Shown in pieces: positions 21,548 through 33,228 of a DNA stretch of 64,000 nt. A program made the position numbers and the translations under genes. The stretch comes from Eucalyptus grandis (taxonomy: Eukaryota > Streptophyta > Magnoliopsida > Myrtales > Myrtaceae), in NCBI RefSeq assembly GCF_016545825.1, contig NC_052612.1, positions 43,321,738 through 43,385,737 of the forward strand, given 5' to 3'. The notes beneath the pieces were generated by a model, which saw only the letters and a list, made by a program, of their open reading frames with translations, was not told where the DNA came from and made no database searches. Numbering within the stretch: the first letter of the stretch is position 1; the number at the start of each line of letters is the position of its first letter.

Positions 21548-22249
21548 TGACCTTGTCTTCTTTCCCAAAAATACTGCTTCATTCGGATCCCAAGAGAGTA
21601 TAAAGAGAAATTTTGGCCGGCAGATTAACCATCTTGTGTTTATTTAAGGGTTTATATGGAAAACCGTAAGTTAAAGATATTTCTTACACAAGATAATCAT
21701 AAGATGAAAATTGTCATTTATAAATGGACCGAACATGGTTAGCAAAATTAAATATCATGTATGTGTTGGCAGCAGAACAGTGCTTGTGGATTGTTCTTAA
21801 TTTCGCCGGCTATGTATCGAATAAAAATCTTTTCTCCTTAGCCTCATATAATCTACTCCCTTTCTCGCTATAAAGTTTTGTTAACCAGCGGTACGTTAGC
21901 TGCTTTTTATATAAGGAAATTAGAGCACAGCATGCAAGATTACTCTGAGTAAGAGATGACGGAATCCGCTGCGTCATAAATCAAGTGCCGTGCAGCACTC
22001 AAGTTAATGCTGGAGGGTACGGCTTTGATTTTGCCCAGACTGAACCTTCTTGCATTATGGATGGGGTGAAAGGCAAATCAGTATTTGATATCAATGATTT
22101 GCGGGGAATTTCTTTCACGGGTCAGGAAGATCTCAACCGTCAATTTTGCCAGTCCCGATTGGGCTCCGCATGTGGTCGGGTCTCACGAAATTAACGGTTG
22201 TGGTGCTTTACCATTGGCTAAGAAAAACAAATCAAAAGAGAGAGCTTAT
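21548..22249. other. Distal upstream region of ATL-D
   Basis: Resumes alignment with 13064-13550 after the solo LTR, and continues beyond the place where the A-B copy has its hAT fragment. It ends in the target duplication GAGCTTAT of the hAT-like element. No gene is seen. Confidence 0.5.
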
Positions 22250-23231
22250 TAGGGGTGAGCATGGTCCCGATTGGTCTGGGCCACTCCCTAACTCTAGGAC
22301 CAACCCGTACAGTGTCGGTCCTCAATTTTTAGGACCGAAGACCGACCTTATTGAGCCTGAGACCAAGGACCGGACCGACCCAATGGGTTCGGTCCGGTTC
22401 CAGGGTCAATTCGTGACCAATCGATAATTTTTTTCGTCTTACTTTTTATACTCCCTAAAAAAGAAAACTTACAAATTCAAATTACATATTCATCGACAAT
22501 GCAGCATTGTGCAACTAAACTATAAATACTAATACATATTTAGCAAATTTAAGATGACATAATAATAAAAATTTCGTACCTGCTAATCGCTCATTGAGAT
22601 ATGAGACAAGATGGAAAGTTCTTATAATCATCTATCTTTAATATTCATAACACCATATGCAAAAGCGTTTTCCTGCATTTGATCATGTAGAGTCCACTCA
22701 ACCAAAAAATGAGCTTCACACCACTTGACTAACAAATCACCGTAGCAACTGCAGTACTACTCTACTCTTCAAAAACTTATACCATTTGACACAAATTGAA
22801 AAGCAAAGTGCAACTAAAATTCATTAATAAAATACAATTAAACCATAAAAAGTTCAAAATACTTAATATAAACCATGAATATATAACTTCACATTTTATT
22901 AATTTACTTGAACTTCTAAACACCTAAAAACAAAACAAACGACACATAATTAATACTCAACAAAAGTTTTAAATTGAAATTACTATTAGTGCTATTGATA
23001 GAACATTTCGATATAACATAATATAACAGACATTTTATTTAGGTTTGGAATAATATACATGGTGGGTTAAGGGTTGGACCGACCAAAAACTCTTAGGACT
23101 GAAGACCAACCCGCACAGTATTGATCCTAGAATTTTAGGACCAAGGACTGACCCAGTCCTCTTGTGGACCGGACCAGGACCGGCAGGGTTGAGCCGGTCC
23201 AGGGTCGACCCTAGACCGTTGCTCACCCCTA
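22250..23231. mobile_element. Non-autonomous hAT-like DNA transposon (982 bp)
   Basis: Terminal inverted repeats TAGGGGTGAGCA and TGCTCACCCCTA (one base varies at the inner edge) are flanked by the perfect 8-bp target duplication GAGCTTAT (22242-22249 and 23232-23239). Eight-base duplications are the hallmark of the hAT superfamily. Both subterminal regions are rich in GGACCGGACC-like motifs, the usual transposase-binding style of hAT elements. The interior is AT-rich and has no transposase frame. It separates ATL-D from its ancestral upstream sequence. Confidence 0.85.
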
Positions 23232-23591
23232 GAGCTTATGGGCTATTGTGAGTCAGAAATTTTTTAAGATGTAGATTATATAATAATTTATAATAGTTTA
23301 TTTTTTTATGATTTAGAATAGATTATTATTCTTACAATAAATTAATTCATGTGATTACTTTTCATTTGAAAGCGACTCGAAAGGGTTAAGGGTGCGCAAC
23401 CGCCATTTCCAGATGTAGCTTCCTCACTTAACTTCTTCACCACCTAGACAATGAAACACGACTCCCTATCTCCCTCGCATGCTCGTCTCACGGACAACCA
23501 CAACACACGCCTCCACGTTCTCTCTCTCTCTCTCTCTCCCCGTCTTCAGACCACGTTGGTGACTCCTTCGATCGATTGATCCGCCGGTGAC
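23232..23591 (+). promoter_or_regulatory. Proximal upstream region and leader of ATL-D
   Basis: Only about 350 bp separate the hAT-like element from the ATG. The stretch includes GAAAGCGACTCG, shared with the B copy, the CTTCTTCACCACCT leader motif shared by all four copies, and a CT microsatellite at 23519-23539. No clear TATA box was found. Confidence 0.45.
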
Positions 23592-24098
23592 ATGAACAGC
23601 ACCTCCGATTACCTGGCCCCCGGGGAGAACACGGGAGGGTTCGCGTACAGCATCGGGATCTCCCTCGGCATCCTCGCCCTCATCGTCTTCTTCACCCTCG
23701 CGTCCTACCTCTGCACCCGCGTCCGCGACCCGCCAACCCATCGCCACTCCCTCGCCGAGGCCGAGGACGGCAGCTACTCGATCGGGATTACGCTCGGCCT
23801 CGACGAGGCCACGCTGGGGAGCTTCCCAAAGCTCCTTTACTCTCAGGCGAAGGCCGCTCGCGGCGGCGGCGGCGGCTTGGCCGCGAACTCCAGCTGCTGC
23901 TCGATCTGCTTGTCGGAGTACAAGGAGACCGACGTGCTGAGGCTGCTGCCGGATTGTGGGCATTACTTCCATTCGAAGTGCGTCGATCCGTGGTTGAGAG
24001 TCAACCCGTCGTGTCCGAACTGCAGGACCTCGCCGCTCCCGTCTCCAGTCGGGACGCCTCTCGCTGAGGTCGCCCCATTGGCGGCGCTGCAGCGGTGA
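23592..24098 (+). CDS. ATL-type RING-H2 finger protein (copy D)
   Basis: Encodes 168 residues in one exon. A hydrophobic segment at about 17-43 predicts a membrane anchor. The LDEATLGSFPKLLYS element lies at about 70-84, followed by a Gly-rich insert unique to this copy (GGGGG at 91-95). The RING-H2 ligands are complete: C103, C106, C122, H124, H127, C130, C141 and C144, with conserved LPDCGHYFH and DPWL. It is probably a membrane-bound E3 ubiquitin ligase. Of the four tandem copies this one is the least altered: original ATG, full N-terminus, no internal duplication. Its distal promoter has been replaced by a hAT-like insertion, so expression may differ from that of its relatives. Confidence 0.9.
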   Translation: MNSTSDYLAPGENTGGFAYSIGISLGILALIVFFTLASYLCTRVRDPPTHRHSLAEAEDGSYSIGITLGLDEATLGSFPKLLYSQAKAARGGGGGLAANSSCCSICLSEYKETDVLRLLPDCGHYFHSKCVDPWLRVNPSCPNCRTSPLPSPVGTPLAEVAPLAALQR

Positions 24099-25678
24099 TG
24101 CAAAGTGGAATTGCTGCGGAGCTTGTAGAATAAAACAAAAGCCCCCCGTAAGTACAGCAGTTAAGTGAAAGTACACGTCGGACAACAGTGCCAGGTCATC
24201 CATGGACGAATGTTTGCAGTGGGCAAGATCAATGCATCTCCACAATATTAACTTTGCATATAGGTTTTTGCAGTAAATAAATTCTCTCCAATTTTACCCT
24301 CCATGTACATTTACGGATTTGAAATGAACGTGTACGGTGATGTTTTAGTTTTTGTTGCCCTTGATCATGGATTTGTGTGTTTTTGGACTTCCGAATCACA
24401 TATATAGACGACCTTTTACGGTTAAAAAGCCTTCCTTGCGCTCGCTAGATTCGATCTGGTAAGAGTCCAATGCGCCGTATGTTTCATCACGATTGCTATA
24501 CGGCGAGGGCGTCCTGCACGCCTTTCACAGAGTGCGCGAGATTGGAGAGTCTGTCTATAACATGAGGCATCTAATAAGAGGCAAACGACAAGAATTCCGG
24601 CCAGTTCATTGACATTAAAGGCGGCTAGTGGAAGAGAAGTAGGAGGAAAACAGTACATGTCTGCAAAACAAGAGGCTGCAGAAGAGAACCCAGTTTTGGA
24701 AAAAGAAACGCTCGTCCCCGAGACTAATGGGCAAGCTTGAAAAGTGCAACCAATCTGAGATATCGACCTCTCGGATGCTTCCAACAACTTGAGAAGATAA
24801 TGATGAAGTGGTAGGTCAAATGAAATAAAAAAAGAGCAGATGGCTACTGCCGTTTTGAGAAAGAGAGAGACATGACTGTTCCAGTTAAAGACTCGGAATC
24901 TTCCCTGCAACGACGCTAGATCGTGGCTTGCTCAGGGGTTTTTATCATATTAATATCAGCAAACCCAATCTCTCTGTGTATCTTTTGGTTGACGACAGAC
25001 TCCACGGCAAGCAGTGGATACGACGATGCTGACATTAGCCGTGCAATGCTTCTGGTCAAAGTCAGACGGGCGCTCGTGCCGAAATGAACTGGGAAAGTGA
25101 GGAACGAGGAAAGAAAAGTTTTGGCATTACTTGAGGCGATCTATAGAGAAAGAAGCAGGGTTATCTATATCTAGACGAAGCTTATCTGAACCGGGGAGTT
25201 GCGTAAGGGACTATTATTAGGTTCTGATCACGATTAAACTACGTGGTGTAGGCACTCTCGCTGGGTTTTGTTTATTGTCGGAAGTTCTTGAAGTTGAAAA
25301 CCCTCGATGGAATCGTCCCTACATAGGATTCGACCGTTCGCTACGGTTCCTAGTTGCAACCCAAGCGTGTTGTATAGGAACTATACAAATCGGCTTTCTC
25401 CGCCTCTCTATGTTATTGGTCCGGCGGGCGGTCGAGAATGCGTGGCTTGACTTTGATATCATGTTAGTATTGAACACGACCCGAAATTACGAATTTGGTA
25501 CAGAGAGGTCGGCATGTGTGTACAACGATGATCAGTGACTTGTGCCGAATGGTGTTGATTCATCACCTTTACCACACAAAAAAGTGGATCACTAGAGAAG
25601 TGACGTGGTATTAAAGGACGACATATTATATTGGGAAACGATGAGGATATTAATGGATCTCACAATTCAATATTAAAA
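24099..25678. other. 3' flank of ATL-D and following spacer
   Basis: Aligns with the B downstream flank between about 24780 and 25150, which marks the right end of the second block. A 162-codon minus-strand frame at 24422-24910 crosses this conserved non-coding flank and has no recognisable domain. No gene is supported. Confidence 0.5.
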
Positions 25679-25681
25679 TAA

Positions 25682-26752
25682 GGGTGTGTTTATTTCATGG
25701 AATACATTTTCATTTTCGGGAAAAACATTTTCTTCATTTTCCGGTGTTTGGTTCACTAAGGAAAATGAGTAAATGGAAAATGTTTTCCTAACAAAACTTA
25801 AATTCTAGAAAATTATTTCCTCTTTGAAAGGACTGGAAAACGTTTTCTGAATCTACCAAAATCTAGATTTGATGCTTGGTTTACAAATAATTATTCTTAT
25901 AAATATATATTTTTATATTTTTATAATTCTTTTAAAAATATTTTTTAAAAAATCGAATTTTTAACTTTTTAATATAAATTTTTTTTAATCATTATTTTTT
26001 CTCTTTTCTCTTTTCTTTTTTCTTCTTCTTGGCCCAGCCGCCGGCCATGACGACGGCCGCGACCAGCCACGGCGAGATCGAGCTCGTCGATGTCGGGTGA
26101 GGCTCGATCTCGTCGATCCGGTGAGGCCGAGGCCCCACCCGATGCTTTGGCGAGCTCGAGCCTCCCCAGTCGTTGGCGAGGCCGAGCCTCACCGGATCTG
26201 GTGAGGCTTGAGGTCGTCGACATCAAGTGAGACTCGATCTCGCCAGCATCGGGCGAGGCTCGATCTTGCCGATCTGGCGAGGCCGAGGCCTTGCCCGACG
26301 CCAATGAGCTCGAGCCTCGCCAATCGTTGGCGAGGCCGAGCCTCGAGCTCGCCGACGTCGGGCAAGGCTTGATCTCGCTCGGCTCGTCGCCAACCGGCAA
26401 CCGGTCGTCACCCCGCCGGCCACCGGCTAAGGAAGGAATAAAAATAAAGAAAAAAAGAAAAATAATTGAAATATGAAAAATAATTATAATTTCGATTTTT
26501 ATAAAAAAATATTTTTATAAGGTTAAAAAAAAAGGTCATGGACTCAACAAATTAATTTGGAAGTAAGAGGCACACTATTGTCAATTATTAGGTCAGATGT
26601 CATTCAATCTTTTTTCAAATGTGATCCAAACACCAGAAAATACTTTCAATCACATATTACCAAACAAAGGAAAATTAACCATTTTTCTAGAAAATGATTT
26701 CCCGGAAAACATTTTCCAAAAACGTTATGTTTTTCGTGAAACAAACACACCC
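25682..26752. mobile_element. PIF/Harbinger-like MITE with GC-rich core (1071 bp)
   Basis: Inverted ends GGGTGTGTTTATTTCA and TGAAACAAACACACCC are flanked by the 3-bp duplication TAA (25679-25681 and 26753-26755), the TWA type of PIF/Harbinger elements. Both arms have TTTTCC-rich subterminal sequence. The core at about 26030-26430 is strongly GC-rich and made of repeated GAGGC/CTCGATCTCG-like strings. It contains no transposase. The open frames across the core result from the low stop density of GC-rich DNA. Confidence 0.8.
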
Positions 26753-26755
26753 TAA

Positions 26756-27700
26756 GAGAGAATGAAATTACCACATCGACACTAGATATATACTTAGTTT
26801 GGTCAAAGTAGTGATACTTTGTCCACGACGAGAGCCAACCATCGAGAAATCATACTCAATAGCTTGAGTCTTATCTAATCCTAGATTACACCAAAGAGCT
26901 TTGAATTGTGGTTACTCACTGTATTTCACAATGGATCAAGAAAGAAGTCCACTGGCCAGAAATCATTATATGAACGTTAACCATCGTCACAAGAAATTGG
27001 GTTTACTTCAGCCTAGTTAACATAGTTGATGACATAAACCTATTATATTTGTGTCAATTCACATCAAAAGGGAAGAAAAATACCATAAAAGTCATAAACC
27101 TATTTTATTTGTACCAATTCACATCAAAAAGATGAAAAAAAGTACAAAAAAAAGTCATAAATTTATTACGTTTCTAGCAAATTAATCATAAACTTTTTAA
27201 TTGTATTAATTGAATCGTAAACCTTTTTACGATTTGTTAGTGTAATCCATTTGGCCAATTTTGATTGGAAATTACTGACAAAGACACCGACCCTCATATG
27301 TACACAACTAATGCTAACATTTACAACTTTTAATTTTATATTTTAGAAATCTTTATGAGTTTGTTATTACTTTTTTTTTCTTAACTATGGGCCGGTGAGA
27401 CCATCGACTAGCCCTCACTAACCACAAGTGAGGTTTGGCTAAGGGCCTCTGCCCCTCACTAACCACGAGTGAGGGCTTTTGTGTCCTTTTCGACCACAAG
27501 TGGGGGCGTCAAGCCCTTGCCAAGATCTAAGAGAGGATTGCGACCCTCACTTGTTAGGTGGCACGAGCTACGACGCCCTTGTTGGCCACAAGCAAGGACA
27601 CTAAGGCTCTTGCTTGTGGCTAGTAAGAGTGTCGACCCTCACATGGATCAAGGTGATGGCCTAATGCCCTCACCCAAACTAGGCAACGATCATCAATGAT
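26756..27700. other. Repeat-rich non-coding stretch
   Basis: At 27040-27260 it carries two imperfect copies of a CATAAACCTATT-x-TATTTGT-x-CAATTCACATCAAAA unit and arms like those of the foldback element at 11207 (TTTTTACGATTTGTTAGTGTAATC). At 27380-27690 follows a GC-richer segment built of CCCTCACTAACCACAAGTGAGG-like strings. This looks like a decayed member of the same AT-arm/GC-core class. No gene. Confidence 0.45.
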
Positions 27701-27713
27701 CAATTAGCGCACG

Positions 27714-28428
27714 TTTGGTAACATTTATGTTTAAAAATTGTTTTAGGGAACAGAAATAGAAAAAAATGTTTCTGTTCCGGGGAACAATTTTTGAACAAAA
27801 AAACATGTTTGGTAAACTTGTTCTGGGAATAAAAAATGAACAAAAACACGTTTGGTAAATTTGTGTTCTTTTTTTTTTGTTTCTTTTAATTTTTTAATAA
27901 TTTTCTTTTAATTTTCTATTTCTTTTTTTCTTCTTTTGGCCGGTTATCGGCCTTAGCCATGGCCGACGACCAGCGAACGAGGGCCGGCGGCCTCGCCCGG
28001 CCACGGCAAGGCTCGCCGGCCCCGACGAGGCCGAGCCTCGCCTTGGCCGGGCTAGCTCGGGCTTGCCGCTCGGGCTCGCCACTCGCCTTGCCCCGCGCCG
28101 GCGAGGCCAAGCCTCGCCAGGGGCCGGCGACGCTCCAGCGAGGTCGCCGGCCATGGCCGAGGCCGGTGATTGGCCAAAGAAAAAAGAAAAAGAAAACAAG
28201 AAAAAAAAGAGAGGAGAGAAATAATCTGTTCTTAAATTCTGTTCCAGAAATAAGAAACATGTTTTTTCTTGTTTCTTGTTTCTATTCCAAATATGTTCCT
28301 GGGAACAAAAAAAATAGATTTGGAACAGAAACGCAAGCAACAAAAACGCAAGCAAACTCGTTTACGTTTTTTTTTTTTTCCCCGGAACAAAAAAAAAAAA
28401 AATTGTTTATAAAAAGAAATAAAGAACA
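27714..28428. mobile_element. MITE-like element with GC-rich core (degenerate ends)
   Basis: Left end (CACGTTTGGTAACATTTATG) and right end (GAACATTAACAAATAGGGCC) are weak inverted copies. Inside them, TGTTCCGGGGAACAA-like strings face each other across a GC-rich core at about 27940-28170 (CCTCGCCGGCC... type). TAG on both sides could be a 3-bp duplication. No coding capacity. Confidence 0.45.
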
Positions 28429-29464
28429 TTAACAAATAGGGCCCTAGTGACCTTGTAAACCTAGAGTTGTTTAAAAAAGAAATTAAAAAATTAAAAAAGC
28501 AAAAATTTGCAATATTTGTCTGTATCAGTGCTTGTTGTGTCACATAGAATTACTAATATGAATTGTTAGTGATTTTTGGCCAAAAATGAGGTAGCTATAC
28601 TACATAAACATATCATCAAAATATTTAGGATTCAATTAAAGCAATTGAAATGTTTAAAATTGAATTATCACAAATATAATAAGTTTAGAACTTTTTCGTA
28701 TATTTTTCCTATCGTGACACTATTATTTGGGGCGAGCGGTTATAGATTTCATATAAATTCCACCCGAAACCTACCTTATCATAGGTTCCAAAGTCTACCC
28801 AAGTTCTACCTATATTATCAATTGAACGATTATAATGAATTATTACATTTAATGACCACCAAAATGGAAGTTGAGACTATTGATCCTAGATTATATACTC
28901 ATTATCAAATGTTATGGAATACTACAGGATTGCGCGGACACATAGATAAAGAAAAACACAAAAACTTATTCTAAGTTCTAAAGTATAGGTTCTTGGTTCC
29001 TCCAACTTAAAATAAAAAATTTACCTATTAAAATAAGTTTCTTAATTTTAGAACTAAGAACCTACCTTATATATCTTGAAATTTGGAACTGGATAAGTTC
29101 TTACCAGTTCGATTCCCATGTTCTAAGTTCTATGGTGGAATCATGTGTACCCTAACTATTATTTGGACCCACTCAATGACTAATAAAGCACACATGCGAT
29201 GTGGTGGATTGACGATGTAGAATGACAACCTTTGTTTCGCACTCGATGGTGGAAGATTGTAACCATCGAGTGCAAAACGAGATTGCAATAAAGCCCCCGC
29301 GCAAAAAAATAAAATAAAATTGTTAATTAGGTCAAGGACGCGAACTTCACTTTGGTATGGACACTTGATAACCCACGTCATGATGACGTGGAAAAGCAAT
29401 TCTTATTATCCACCCGACAGAATAAAAGCATCGTTATCTCTATTTCATTGGGGCAGAGCCTATA

Positions 29465-29504
<40 letters not shown>

Positions 29505-31173
29505 CATTATAGATCACCCATTTTGGATTAGAAAGAATAAAGCAGTTACAAGGAAAATAAAAAAGTGCCGACGTAACACTATCCTTGAAACTAGGAAACC
29601 AAATTTGCACATGCCTTGTATATATATAATAACGATGTTTTCCAAAAGTTTGGCATTCGATGACATGATGAAACATCCTTTTCACTCCACAACCAACTCA
29701 AATAAGCTGAAAATGAATTAATCCAATACAAATTATTATTGTCAAAAGAGAATGCAATTACATAAATCCCACCATCATTTAAAGAAACTTTTTCTCGACT
29801 TAAAATGTGCAACAAAACCAGTGAAGCATCAATCTTCACAACTCGACAAGTTTTAGTTAAGTACAGTATGCAAGTGTTCAACTAAAGTCAACTGTATTAT
29901 TTAAACAATGCCAAGTATAAAAGTGCTTGCTCTTTTGTGCACGACATTACTAGCAAGACATTTCATTTTCTTGCTATTTCTTTAAAGTATCGAATATTTT
30001 AAAAAATATATTAGCGAAAGAGGCATAAATATATGGAGGAAAAAACAAAGAAAGAATAGGTGTGCATGAGCGAATGAGAGAAAGGAGGGTGTTAATGTTG
30101 AAATATCATATTACACACTCTATGTTGAATACGATAGAAAGCTGATAAAGGACATCATTGAAATCATTACTAAAACTAGACCAATGAAAACTATCATCCC
30201 ATTAAAATACAACTTTTGCATCTCAAACATGGAAGCCAATTACGATTTTTGCTTCTTGACACTGCTTTCTGCTTAGTGAAACGTCATGCTGTCGGCACTA
30301 TCTACATATGAATCTACATATATAAAGATGTCATCGTCGGCATATTCAATTACACATATCAATATACTCATAATGTTTTACTTATCCTTGAATAGTCAGC
30401 AATGAATTTTTTCGTTTTTGTTGTATTTCATGAAAAATTAATAGGAGGATGATTGCATGAATCACCGGTTCAGGTACAAGATACCATTATTATTATCCGA
30501 ACAAGACATCCAGCCTGTAATCGCAATTAACCCAATTGCAAGGCCGAAGCTCCACCAGCTCGGCTATATCCACAAAGAAACAATTGGAGTTGAGCATGTG
30601 AATGAATTAGATGCTTCTTCCATTCTATTCTACTCCTCAACCCGATTGGGCCGTACCAAACTCGAACTAAAGGCCTCGCCTATGAAGTAAAATTGCCACT
30701 CATTTTTCTAGAGCGATTTGATTTATCATTTCTGAACGTGACATACAACTCCTTGTTATACGACGCTCTCTCTATCGCTTATAAAATTGAATGGACCAAG
30801 ATATTTGCATCCTCCATGACGATGGCTTGATATAAACTATTGTCGATAATAAGAAAAAAATCAAATCCTTTATTTGTTATCAAAACAGACGGAGCCAAAG
30901 ACAGCAGTATGTTTTAAATTAGAATTGACTTTATGGAGACACAAAAACAAAACAGAAAAAAAAAAATTTCCTTTATTTATTTTGGCGGCCAAAATAAATA
31001 GAAAGAGAGAGAAAGAGAAGAAAATGGGAATTTAAAAAAAGGGAAACCGCATCGCTCACGTTCTCCTCTCGACAACCAAAAATCCGTCGTCACTTCCCAC
31101 ACAACATTCCTCTCATTCTACTTTTTCAGCAAAAAGAAGAACAAAAAAACAGAGAGAGAAAATCAGAAGAAAA
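28429..31173. other. Gene-poor spacer with microsatellites
   Basis: The segment at about 28732-29150 has facing GGTTC/GAACC motifs (for example AGGTTCCAAAG and TTCTTGGTTCC) and may be another small hAT-type MITE, without clear ends. A TA microsatellite at 29459-29487 is followed by a T run. The 77-codon frame at 30457-30690 has no recognisable domain. Just upstream of 31174 lies a purine-rich leader. No gene is supported. Confidence 0.45.
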
Positions 31174-31725
31174 ATGGGCGACCCATTACACTCCAATTCA
31201 TCTTCATCTTCATCTTCATCTTCATCTTCATCTTCTTCATCTCCGCCATCATCTTCTTCATCTTCACTTCCATTTTCTCCGTCTTCTTCCTCGCCTTCGT
31301 TCGCCGATCGCGTCCTCGCCCCTCTCGGATTCGCCCTCCTGGTCCTCCTCGTCGCGGTCATCTCCTACTCCTTCGCCCGCCGCCGCCGCCGCGCCGCCGC
31401 TCGCTCCCTCCGCCCCGGCGCCTCCCCCCCCGCCGACCCCGACGACGACGACGACGAGGAGGAGCCCGCGGGGGCCGCCGACGCCGGCCTCAGCGAGGCC
31501 ACGATCCTCAGCTACCCGAATCTCCTCTACTCGAGCGCGAAGCCCCGGCGGGCGGGGAAATCCAGCGAGTCCTGCTGCTCGATCTGCCTGGCGGACTACG
31601 GCGACAGCGACATGCTGAGGCTGCTGCCGCAGTGCGGCCACTACTTCCACCTCAAGTGCCTGGACCCGTGGCTGAAGCTCCACTCCTCGTGCCCGATCTG
31701 CAGGAAGTCGCTGATCGGCCCGTGA
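31174..31725 (+). CDS. ATL-type RING-H2 finger protein, poly-Ser N-terminus (fifth ATL gene)
   Basis: Single exon, about 183 residues. After MGDPLHS comes a run of serines encoded by TCATCT/TCTTCA repeats, then a hydrophobic segment (about 50-68), an Arg-rich stop-transfer stretch, an acidic Asp/Glu run, the LSEATILSYPNLLYS element and a complete RING-H2 domain (about residues 135-177) with LLPQCGHYFH and DPWL motifs. The layout matches ATL70/71-type membrane E3 ubiquitin ligases. It belongs to the same subfamily as the four-gene array 7 kb upstream but is clearly more distant: no CT leader, high GC content and different tails. The ATG at 31174 is the first in the frame and follows an AGAAAA leader. 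A (CCCGA)n microsatellite follows in the 3' flank near 31859-31882. Confidence 0.92.
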   Translation: MGDPLHSNSSSSSSSSSSSSSSSPPSSSSSSLPFSPSSSSPSFADRVLAPLGFALLVLLVAVISYSFARRRRRAAARSLRPGASPPADPDDDDDEEEPAGAADAGLSEATILSYPNLLYSSAKPRRAGKSSESCCSICLADYGDSDMLRLLPQCGHYFHLKCLDPWLKLHSSCPICRKSLIGP

Positions 31726-33228
31726 CGGCGGCTTGTTCGCCGGAATCGGAGGTGTGCGGCTCCGATTCCTAGGGTTCCAGCTCCAGCGCCGTCGATTCAA
31801 TCTGCATCGGACCTTGGGGATCCAGCTGAAGTGACCCAACCAATGGCGGCGGATGCCCACCCGACCCGACCCGACCCGACCAATCCAGTCAAGGCCGATA
31901 GAAGAAAGAGAATATTTCCCGTTTTGAAATCTGAACTTTTGGGGGAAATATATGGAAATATTTTTGGTAATGAATTTACAACGAAAATTTATCAATGAAA
32001 GCTGGAAGATTTTGTGATGGCAACGACTTTGGTACATTTCTTGTTGAGCAAGCAATGCGTGAATATTTACTCGAATTTTCGAAAATCATACGAAGAATTA
32101 TAACCGTATTAATGCGTGAATATTTATATGTTGTCGTGACCGTCGAAATGCAGGATTGCAGGATTTGCAAGTTTTGTTTTTTTTTTTTTTTAAAGGTACA
32201 AGTCGAACCCAATAAAACGAAATTTCGAAAGATCAAATTGTATCGAAAATTATACCGTGAAACCATCATGCATACGCTAGGGAAATTATGCCAGAGCGAT
32301 ATAAAACAAAATCCCGGAGTTTACAAACCTAATGGACGAATTGGGCACGTTTCTCCTCAGTCGGGTCGGAGGTCGACCACATGAAGCACTGAAGTCAAAA
32401 TTCGGCACATACCAACAAAAGAAAATTACAAGCCTTAATAATAATTAATTAATTTATTAATTTTTTTTTTTTACGACAAGGGACAAATTCAACGCAATCT
32501 TTCGAGCGCACCAAAAAGAATGTGACAAATATAGGAAATCTTTTGCATTCGATTCGTTCTCACCTTTATCTTGTACAGTCGTGGTCCTAGCCAGCTGTCA
32601 TTGCGTCGACGGCGGCGCATTTTCTACCCTTCCAAGTACCGTTCACTTTCTTCTTAACATTGATTGGATGGTGCCTCATCAATGCTAATATTTTTCCAAA
32701 TTAGGACCTTACGGAAAAAGTTATGAGCCTTCCTTTTATGGACGTGATATTAACTTATGCTATTTTGTCACAACCGCAATCGTGTTTGAAAGGTCGTGTT
32801 GTTAAATTTGTCACGGCGATAGTAAATTATGTCAATTTTTTTGGTATGTTTGAGAAGTTGCTTCGAAAATGTCATGGTAAATAAAAAATTATGCTACGTT
32901 TTGTAGTTGTCCAAAGTCGATTTGTGGTCTGTTCAAAAAAAAAAAGTCGATTTGTGGTGATCCCCGGAAATGAAGAACGCGGGTTAGTAAAAAGAAGCCA
33001 TATTAGCTATTATTTTTACACGCTATATAGACCTGCAATATGCTTCAAGAATTTAATTGGACGGACACGTTCCTGACCCCACCAAACCAGAAGTAAACTC
33101 TTCGACACCGCTCCTTTATTTTATTTTATTTTATTTTTTTATTATTAATTTTAAAGTCAACACTCAAAGCTTTTATCTCCACATTGTCAACTTTCCAGTG
33201 TTTCGAACTTTCAAGAGAAGCTTTCTAT
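31726..33228. other. 3' flank of the fifth ATL gene and spacer
   Basis: Holds the (CCCGA)n microsatellite (about 31859-31882), a T run at 32168-32191 and a 17-bp direct repeat (AGTCGATTTGTGGT at about 32915 and 32945) separated by an A run. I see no gene. Confidence 0.5.

Noticed and set aside
24422..24910. 162-codon minus-strand open frame behind ATL-D
   Set aside because: It crosses a flank that is conserved with the B copy as non-coding DNA, has no domain and an unnatural composition.
25969..26430. Several long frames on both strands in the GC-rich core
   Set aside because: They lie wholly inside the PIF/Harbinger-like element and reflect repeated GC-rich strings with few stops.
29459..29487. 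TA repeat considered as a satellite or origin signal
   Set aside because: Simple TA microsatellite followed by a T run, like those at 36773 and 54344.
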